Shown here piece after piece: positions 33,084 through 38,761 of a stretch of DNA of 38,761 nucleotides (the stretch's first letter is position 1; each line of letters opens with the position of its first letter). The stretch spans positions 1-38,761 of the forward strand of contig CAVHFU010000011.1 of the NCBI GenBank assembly GCA_963635575.1, given 5' to 3'. The notes beneath the pieces were generated by a model that saw only the letters and a list, made by a program, of their open reading frames with translations, had not been told where the DNA came from and did no database searches. The position numbers and the translations under genes were made by a program. This stretch comes from RGIG9151 sp963635575 (GTDB taxonomy: Bacteria > Bacillota > Clostridia > TANB77 > RGIG9151).

Positions 33084-33788
33084 ATGGAATTAGTGAAGGA
33101 TATATGGTTAAAAGAAGACGGAGTTGAGTTTGAAAAATACTTAGAAAGCCTTAAACGGGAGGAAAAAATAGATTGGACGAGAAATATTTATAATACTTCT
33201 ATGCCTGTGTTGGCCATAAAAAGTCCTGATATAAAAAGTATTGCTAAGGAAATTAGAAAGGGAAACTATTTGTCTTTTTTAGACTTGAATATAAATAGTT
33301 ATTATGAAAGTATGGCTGTTAACGGTCATCTAATTTCTTCAATAAGAGATTTCTCTACAATAAAAAGATATTTAGACAGGTATAGCCAAAGCGTAGAATG
33401 TTGGGCTACTTGCGATTTGCTCAAGTTTAACATTAAGAAGAATGAAGAAAATTTCTTTAAATTGTCAGAGGAATATATAAAAAGCAACAAGCCATTTGTA
33501 CGAAGAATAGGAATGTATGTTTTGTTCGAACTGATTGATAATGATTTATATATAGATAAGATATACAAAATGCTAAATAAATTTGAAGATGAACAAGAAT
33601 ACTATGTAAATATGATAAATGCATGGCTACTTTGCGAGCTTTTTATAAAACGAAGAGAAAAAACAATTAGTTTTTTACAGAATAATAAATTAAACAAGTT
33701 TACAATAAATAAAGGCATTAGTAAATGCCGAGACAGTTTTAGAGTAAGTAAGGAAGATAAAGAATATTTACTTAGATTTAAAAAGTGA
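33084..33788 (+). CDS. AlkD-type DNA alkylation repair protein
   Basis: HEAT-repeat DNA glycosylase family that removes alkylated bases. The 234-residue protein has the marks PVLAIKSPDIKSIAKEI, VECWATCDLLK with the conserved Trp and Asp, FVRRIGMYVLFEL, and a final NKGISKCRDSFRVS. AAAGGAG precedes ATG 13 bp after the previous stop. It closes the rubrerythrin-led operon with a terminator. Confidence 0.88.
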   Translation: MELVKDIWLKEDGVEFEKYLESLKREEKIDWTRNIYNTSMPVLAIKSPDIKSIAKEIRKGNYLSFLDLNINSYYESMAVNGHLISSIRDFSTIKRYLDRYSQSVECWATCDLLKFNIKKNEENFFKLSEEYIKSNKPFVRRIGMYVLFELIDNDLYIDKIYKMLNKFEDEQEYYVNMINAWLLCELFIKRREKTISFLQNNKLNKFTINKGISKCRDSFRVSKEDKEYLLRFKK

Positions 33789-33817
33789 TGGTTAATTATT
33801 TTAATCATCGCTTTTTT
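33780..33817 (+). terminator. Terminator of the rubrerythrin-repair operon
   Basis: AAGTGATGGTTAA pairs with TTAATCATCGCTT (two G-U), loop TTATT, then TTTTTC. The stem includes the alkD-like stop codon. Confidence 0.85.
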
Positions 33818-33875
33818 CTTGGAAAAATTAAACTGTTACAAATATATTAAATATTTTATTTCCATATTCTATCCA

Positions 33876-33904
33876 TTGAAAATACACTAAAATTAGAATA
33901 AAAT
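33876..33904 (+). promoter_or_regulatory. Sigma-A promoter of ttcA
   Basis: -35 TTGAAA (5 of 6), 17-bp spacer, -10 TAAAAT (5 of 6), 33 bp before ttcA. Confidence 0.7.
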
Positions 33905-33937
33905 ACAGGTATAGATTTAGTAATTTTGGAGGAATAT

Positions 33938-34654
33938 ATGAAACACATTTTAGGATATGCAAGAAAAGCTATTAATGATTTTGGAATGATAAAAGCAGGA
34001 GATAAAGTTGCAGTTGGGTTGTCCGGCGGAAAGGATAGTATTTTAACATTAATTACATTAGCACAACTAAGAAAATTTTATCCTGAAAAGTTCGAAGTTA
34101 TAGCAATAACATTGGATATGGGAGTAGAAGGATTTGACGTTACTTCTCTAAAAAAACTTTGTGAGGAATACGATGTAGAGTACATTGTTGAAAAAACACA
34201 TATAAAAGAAATAGTATTTGATATAAGAAAAGAAAAAAATCCTTGCTCGTTATGCGCTAATTTACGTCGTGGAATTTTATATGATACAGCCAAAAAATAT
34301 GGTTGCAATAAAGTGGCTTTAGGACATCATATGGATGACGTGATGGAAACATTTATGATGAGTTTGATTTATGAAGGAAGAGTACATACATTTTTGCCTG
34401 TAACATACCTTAGTCGCAAGGATATTTATGTTATTCGTCCTATGATATATACTCCGGAAAGTGAAATAAAGCATTTAGTAAAAAAATATGGAATTGAAGT
34501 AGTAAAAAATAATTGCCCGGCAAATGGAGAAACTAAAAGACAATATGTAAAAGAACTTATTGCCGGAATTGCTAAAGAAAATAAGGGTGTTCGTGAAAGC
34601 ATATTTGGTGCTATCATGAGAAGTGAAGAATGGAGAATGTTAAAAGAAGAGTAA
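33938..34654 (+). CDS. ttcA: TtcA-family tRNA 2-thiocytidine synthase
   Basis: ATP-dependent enzyme that thiolates cytidine 32 of tRNA. The 238-residue protein has the PP-loop SGGKDS (29-34), the cysteine pair in CSLCANLRRG (C103, C106), a GHHMDDVMETFMMSLIYEGR segment and a third conserved cysteine in NNCPANGE. ATG at 33938 is preceded by GGAGG at 33928-33932; a TTG twelve bases upstream would contain that site and is rejected. It is somewhat shorter than E. coli TtcA, as is usual in Firmicutes. It begins a transcript that runs on to the phosphodiester glycosidase gene. Confidence 0.88.
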   Translation: MKHILGYARKAINDFGMIKAGDKVAVGLSGGKDSILTLITLAQLRKFYPEKFEVIAITLDMGVEGFDVTSLKKLCEEYDVEYIVEKTHIKEIVFDIRKEKNPCSLCANLRRGILYDTAKKYGCNKVALGHHMDDVMETFMMSLIYEGRVHTFLPVTYLSRKDIYVIRPMIYTPESEIKHLVKKYGIEVVKNNCPANGETKRQYVKELIAGIAKENKGVRESIFGAIMRSEEWRMLKEE

Positions 34655-34667
34655 ATGGAGGGTACTA

Positions 34668-37460
34668 ATGAAGAAAATTATATTTGGTGTTTTAATAAGC
34701 GGGATGCTACTTATTAATAGCTCATTTGCTTATACAAAAATTTATGATATGAAATCAAGCGAGAAACCGATTTCAAGTGGAGTTACTTATAAGAATTTAA
34801 AAAGGTTAACTACTACCGGTTGGCTTAATATAAATATTTTGAAGGTCGATTTGACAGATAAATATGCAAAAGTAGGTATGATGACTTCAAAAGACGGACT
34901 ATATAACTTAAAAACAGTAAAGGATCAGGCAAACGAAAATAATGCTGTTGCTGCTATTAATGCCGACTTTTTTAGTTGGGATGGAACAGGGCTTGGTTAT
35001 CCTATCGGTTTTACTATGAAAGACGGAGAAGTTACCAGTAGTGCTTATTATAAAAATGCAACAAGTGACACAATGGCAACTTTCCTATTAGATTCTAAAA
35101 ATTCACCATTGTATAAATATATGAAAATGGAATCTGCGAAAATTTCTAATAGTAATGGTGAAAGTATAGACGTAGCTGAAATTAATAAAATTTCAGGCGA
35201 TTATTTAACCCCTGTCGTGTTTACTCCTGAATTTAATACAACCTCTCCCGGAAATTCTAAATTGTGGGATATGGTAGAGTTTGTTGTGGAAGACGGAAAA
35301 TTAAAAGAAATAAGAGACTGTATGGAAGGTGCAACAATCCCTGAAAATGGATATGTTATTTGTGCAAGGTTAGATAATGCTTATAAAATAAGATGTATGT
35401 TTAATGTAGGAGATAAGGTAAATTTAGATATAAAAGCTAATGTGGATTTGGATAAAATGGTTACTGCTATAAGTGGTGGCGGAATGCTTGTAGAAAACGG
35501 AAAAGTAAATACAGAGTTTACTCATGATATATCCGGTTATCAACCAAGAACAGCAATAGGAACAAGCAGTGACGGAAAAACTTTATATATGGTAACTGTT
35601 GATGGAAGAGGAATAAGCAAAGGTGCAACTCAAGTTGAACTTGCTTACTTAATGTATGAAATTGGGTGTCATAATGCTATTAATCTAGATGGTGGCGGTT
35701 CTACTGCAATGGTTGGAAGGTTGCCGGGAACAGACTATTTATCTACATTAAACGTTATAACAGAGAATAGAAAAGTTGTAGATATTTTAGGAATTATATC
35801 GACGGCTCCAAAGGGAAGCATTGATGAATTAATTGTTTCTAGTGATAGAAATACAATATTTAAGAACTATACGGCAAAACTTACTGTTACAGGCTATGAT
35901 GAGTACATTAATCCGGTTAGTGTACCACAAGACGATGTAAAATGGAAAGTAAGTGGGGTAAAAGGAACGGTTGAAAATGGTATATTTAAACCTACAACAG
36001 ACGGGATTGCTACACTTACCGCAACATATAAAGGAGTAAGCAATACAATAGAAATAAGAGTCCTAGGAGATATTGCCGAAATCGTTACTGATAGCCGAGA
36101 AATTTCGTTAGCGAAAGGGCAAGAGTATAAGATACCGATTACCGTAAAGGATGTAGAAGGATATACTGCGATTTATAGTGCAACCGACTTAGATTATATA
36201 ACTTCAAACGATAATTGTTCAGTAGACGAAAATGGTGTTATAACAGCTAAAAAGCACGGTTCGACACTAGTGACTATATTAGCGGGAAGAACTGCAAAAG
36301 GCTTTATAAAAGTAAATATTACAGGTTCATATGACGAGGATTTAGACGATTTTGAGAAGTTAAATGCAACATTTAGAGGATATCCCGGTGACTCGGTAAG
36401 CGGTAAAGTCAAACTAGCATCTAAAAATTACGAAGGAAATAAGTCTTTACAGCTTTCTTATGATTTTACAGGAACTGATGCGACTCGCGGAGCGTATGCA
36501 GTATTCGACGCACCTATTACTATTGAAGAAAATGCTATAAAGTTAGGTGTTTGGGCATATTCTAAAAAAGCACAAAATGACGTAATGCTTAAAATGCAAA
36601 TAGCAGATGCGAATGATGAAACAAAACTTGTAGAATTATCGAAGGAACTAAAGAAGGACTGGAATGAATATGAATTAGATTTAACTAATATTGCTTTACC
36701 TGCAAAACTAGAGAGAATTTATGTGGCACAGGTATCGGGTAAGAAGGGTGTAGATAGTAGTATATATCTAGATAAGTTATATGTTACCTTTAAGTCTGAT
36801 GCAAGTAACAGCAATATAATCTTGCCTAATAATACAAAAGCAACTGATTTAACAAATGTTGAAGCAGACTTAGGTAAGAATGGATTTAGATTTTTATTCT
36901 GTGGTAATGCAACAAATTCCGGTACATTGTATGATCTAATTAGAAGCGAGAAGCTAAATGAAAAGGCAAAAGAGGCAGAGTTTGCAATACTTGGTAGCGG
37001 TCAACTCGAAAATGTAGAAGAACAAATCGTACTAAATGGCAAGTATTCTTTCTATGAAAAAGATAAATTGGCTGTTATAAAACTGGCTAATAACGGAAAG
37101 GGCTTGCTTGCAACTCATACTGACCAATGGAACTGGTTTGTTACGAAATTATCTGAAACAAAGGCTAAGAACTTAATGATTGTTATGCCTGATGAAGTGG
37201 AAAATAGTTTTAGTGATGCCCAAGAAAAGAAGTTGTTTAAGGAAGTGCTTCAAGAGTATGAAGAAAAAAATAATGCAACAGTTACATTTTTGGTACTGGG
37301 AGAAGAGTCAACTTTTTCTATGTACGAAGGTACAAAAACTATTTTTGCAGGTACAAGAAAATATGATAATGTAAGAAGTAATGTCTACGGAGACAACTAC
37401 GTAATGTTTACAGTAAATGGCGATAAGCTTATGTATCAAATACTTAATATTTTTGAATAA
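34668..37460 (+). CDS. Phosphodiester glycosidase family exoprotein with Ig-like and degenerate phosphoesterase domains
   Basis: Secreted protein of 930 residues. Signal peptide (1-21, ending SSFA). NAGPA domain at about 80-385 with AAINADFFSWDGTG, YQPRTAIG, MVTVDGRG and NLDGGGSTAMV (D341). In animals this domain uncovers mannose-6-phosphate; in bacteria it acts on wall or teichoic-acid-type sugars, target unknown. Then two Ig-like domains (about 390-465 and 470-560), a jelly-roll carbohydrate-binding-like domain (about 565-710), and a C-terminal region (720-930) with the layout of a calcineurin-type phosphoesterase but without its His/Asp ligands. It starts 13 bp after ttcA with GGAGGG. Confidence 0.85.
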   Translation: MKKIIFGVLISGMLLINSSFAYTKIYDMKSSEKPISSGVTYKNLKRLTTTGWLNINILKVDLTDKYAKVGMMTSKDGLYNLKTVKDQANENNAVAAINADFFSWDGTGLGYPIGFTMKDGEVTSSAYYKNATSDTMATFLLDSKNSPLYKYMKMESAKISNSNGESIDVAEINKISGDYLTPVVFTPEFNTTSPGNSKLWDMVEFVVEDGKLKEIRDCMEGATIPENGYVICARLDNAYKIRCMFNVGDKVNLDIKANVDLDKMVTAISGGGMLVENGKVNTEFTHDISGYQPRTAIGTSSDGKTLYMVTVDGRGISKGATQVELAYLMYEIGCHNAINLDGGGSTAMVGRLPGTDYLSTLNVITENRKVVDILGIISTAPKGSIDELIVSSDRNTIFKNYTAKLTVTGYDEYINPVSVPQDDVKWKVSGVKGTVENGIFKPTTDGIATLTATYKGVSNTIEIRVLGDIAEIVTDSREISLAKGQEYKIPITVKDVEGYTAIYSATDLDYITSNDNCSVDENGVITAKKHGSTLVTILAGRTAKGFIKVNITGSYDEDLDDFEKLNATFRGYPGDSVSGKVKLASKNYEGNKSLQLSYDFTGTDATRGAYAVFDAPITIEENAIKLGVWAYSKKAQNDVMLKMQIADANDETKLVELSKELKKDWNEYELDLTNIALPAKLERIYVAQVSGKKGVDSSIYLDKLYVTFKSDASNSNIILPNNTKATDLTNVEADLGKNGFRFLFCGNATNSGTLYDLIRSEKLNEKAKEAEFAILGSGQLENVEEQIVLNGKYSFYEKDKLAVIKLANNGKGLLATHTDQWNWFVTKLSETKAKNLMIVMPDEVENSFSDAQEKKLFKEVLQEYEEKNNATVTFLVLGEESTFSMYEGTKTIFAGTRKYDNVRSNVYGDNYVMFTVNGDKLMYQILNIFE

Positions 37461-37498
37461 ATTCCTAATATTTTCACATTATAACAATGGGTGAGAAT

Positions 37499-38344
37499 AT
37501 GGGAATAAGATTAGGATATATAGGTAATAGCAAAATACTTTCAAACTGTTCTACTGATAGAACAGTTTCGGTATTAGCATTAAATAATATAGAAAGTACA
37601 GATAAAAAGATTAATAAACTTAGAAAAGTGGCTAAAAGCAACATTTTAAATACATTAAAGGTACTTCAAAATAATGAAAAACTAGGAATAAAAATATATG
37701 GACTAAGTCCACGTCTTTTTCCTTTGGCAAATTATCCGGATGCTGAATATTTTAGATATATTGATACTTTAAAAACTGAACTAAATGAGCTAGGGGAGTA
37801 TATAAAGCAAAATGATTTTAGAGTAAATATTCATTTGGAAGGTACGATTATGCTAAATGCTTTGTCGGATAAGCTATATCAGGATGCCCTAAAGAATATT
37901 CAATACCAAAATGTATTGTTAAATTCGTTAGGGTTGGATGAAAAAGCAAAAATAATTGTAAATTTAGGTGGGGCATATACAAATAAAAATGACGCAATAG
38001 AAAGATTTAAAATTACATTTTCCGACTTAGATGAGGCAATAAGAAAAAGAATTGTATTGAATAATTCAGACAATTCGATAGATGTAGAATCAACACTGAA
38101 GGTATGCGAAGAGTTTTCAATTCCATATTACTTAAATGCAAATGTAGGTGGAATAGACAAAAAATTAATAGATAAGTGCACAAAAAGTTGGGAGAGAACT
38201 GATTTACCGGCACTATTAGGATTAAGTTCAAATGGAAGCTTGGTTAAGATTGCAGGGTTAAATAAAAATTTGGATGTTATCTTAAATACAGCTGAAAAGG
38301 ACAAAGATATTTTAAAAATGACAAAAAGTAATTTTCATGTGTAA
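37499..38344 (+). CDS. UvsE (UV damage endonuclease) homologue lacking most metal ligands
   Basis: Product of 281 residues with the TIM-barrel layout of UvsE along its whole length: start IRLGYIGN, GLSPRLFPLANYPD, LGGAYTNKNDA, KSWERTDLP, then EKDKDILKM. Start ATG 37499 has GGGTGAG in front; an ATG 12 bases earlier is open but would contain that site. By recalled comparison with B. subtilis UvsE, ligand positions are altered: His to Y79, His to N155, Glu to N188, Asp to N213, His to N215, Lys to L239, His to G241, Glu to N263; only H112 remains. UvsE needs a metal cluster to cut damaged strands, so this copy is probably inactive as a nuclease. It may be a paralogue with another task. Confidence 0.75.
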   Translation: MGIRLGYIGNSKILSNCSTDRTVSVLALNNIESTDKKINKLRKVAKSNILNTLKVLQNNEKLGIKIYGLSPRLFPLANYPDAEYFRYIDTLKTELNELGEYIKQNDFRVNIHLEGTIMLNALSDKLYQDALKNIQYQNVLLNSLGLDEKAKIIVNLGGAYTNKNDAIERFKITFSDLDEAIRKRIVLNNSDNSIDVESTLKVCEEFSIPYYLNANVGGIDKKLIDKCTKSWERTDLPALLGLSSNGSLVKIAGLNKNLDVILNTAEKDKDILKMTKSNFHV

Positions 38345-38420
38345 GAGAAATATTCTCTAACTTGCAGAAAATTTTGAAAATCTTTATAGAAATAAATTTT
38401 ATGAATTTTTTAAGAATATA

Positions 38421-38461
38421 AAAAGTGTCATTTCTCAAATTACTTGAAAAATAACACTTTT
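38421..38461. repeat. Long symmetric hairpin
   Basis: AAAAGTGT-ATTT-TCAA on the left pairs with TTGA-AAAT-ACACTTTT on the right, with two single mismatches and a 5-base loop. The A-run on one side and T-run on the other let it terminate transcription from either direction. It lies about 75 bp past the uvsE-like gene. Confidence 0.7.
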
Positions 38462-38702
38462 CACCGTTTTTGAATCTTATTAAATTCTCATCAAACCCTT
38501 AAAAGTTGGTCGAGGTGTGATTAGACTACTATTCATATGGCTTTTATTCACTTCTCTCCACTTTCACTATGCCCATTTTTTGCGGAACACACGGATTATC
38601 ACTTCTTTTGACTTTTCTCTACTTTTATGTGGTTGCATTATGGTTGCATTTAAATGAAGTATCTGATACGACCTGACTTTAGTAGGAAAAAGTGATAAAA
38701 AC

Positions 38703-38750
38703 AAGCCTTAACCTTAGTAATAGTGCTAGGTTTAAGGCTTTAATTTTTTT
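38703..38750 (+). terminator. Intrinsic terminator with no gene in front
   Basis: AAGCCTTAA pairs with TTAAGGCTT, the stem extends through CCT/AGG, and TAATTTTTTT follows. The nearest upstream plus-strand gene ends 360 bp earlier behind another hairpin. Confidence 0.75.
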
Positions 38751-38761
38751 CGGAATTATCT

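Larger units (their letters stand above)
38345..38761. other. Gene-free 417-bp tail
   Basis: No frame longer than about 40 codons with a ribosome site was found on either strand. The stretch has a small dyad (AGAGAA-ATA-TTCTCT at 38345 onward), a long hairpin, a near-tandem TGGTTGCAT pair (38630-38650) and a terminator at the end. It could hold a non-coding transcript or the remains of a lost mobile element. Confidence 0.5.

Noticed and set aside
33926..33937. TTG start of ttcA 12 bases upstream
   Set aside because: Its first codons are the GGAGG ribosome site for the ATG at 33938.
38521..38700. Remnant of a tyrosine integrase gene
   Set aside because: Short frames such as one starting MPIFCGTHGLS, or the minus-strand one ending IIRVFRKKWA, show no integrase motif (no HxxR or catalytic Tyr context).

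Overview
The window is a stretch of AT-rich chromosome from an anaerobic, spore-forming, low-GC Gram-positive bacterium of the Clostridia type. The evidence is an uninterrupted sporulation sigma factor (SigK type), an Nfn-type electron-bifurcating transhydrogenase pair, rubrerythrin, a DUF1858 redox protein, an S-layer-homology protein, GGAGG ribosome sites throughout and TTGACA/TATAAT promoters. Genus cannot be fixed from the sequence. No rRNA, tRNA, CRISPR array or complete transposase was seen.

Layout. 1-2.9 kb: copper P-type ATPase copA and a DUF2318 protein whose N-terminus looks frameshifted. 2.9-6.6 kb: a MATE transporter fused to a cytidylate-kinase-like domain, then a Cthe_2159-type beta-helix surface protein. 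6.6-8.9 kb: nfnA-nfnB with a strong promoter and terminator. 8.9-12.5 kb (minus strand): topA, dprA and a small DUF1858 protein. 12.5-19.4 kb: a seven-gene operon starting from a near-consensus promoter with a perfect palindrome in its 5' leader. It encodes a VirB2/TrbC-like subunit, a TrbL/VirB6-like membrane protein, CpaB, CpaE, CpaF/TadA, TadB and TadC, so it mixes type IV secretion-like membrane parts with a Tad pilus engine. 19.4-21.8 kb: an M15 peptidase, two small unknown genes, a 107-bp inverted-repeat element and sigK. 21.9-23.9 kb: an S1-domain protein and a replication-relaxation-like winged-helix protein. 23.9-28.5 kb: two DUF1538 membrane proteins, a PII-like protein, tex and traX. 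28.5-30.3 kb: mntP (minus strand) and an SLH protein.

30.4-33.8 kb looks like a stress/repair operon: rubrerythrin, an unknown gene split by one in-frame TAA, a hypoxanthine-DNA glycosylase and an AlkD-type glycosylase. 33.9-38.3 kb: ttcA, a large phosphodiester glycosidase with a degenerate phosphoesterase tail, and a UvsE homologue in which nearly all expected metal ligands are replaced, mostly by Asn. The last 417 bp carry no gene but hold two strong hairpins.

Best candidates for something new: the hybrid VirB2/TrbL plus Tad operon; the apparently dead UvsE paralogue; the MATE-kinase fusion; the unknown split gene in the repair operon; and the inverted-repeat element in front of sigK.
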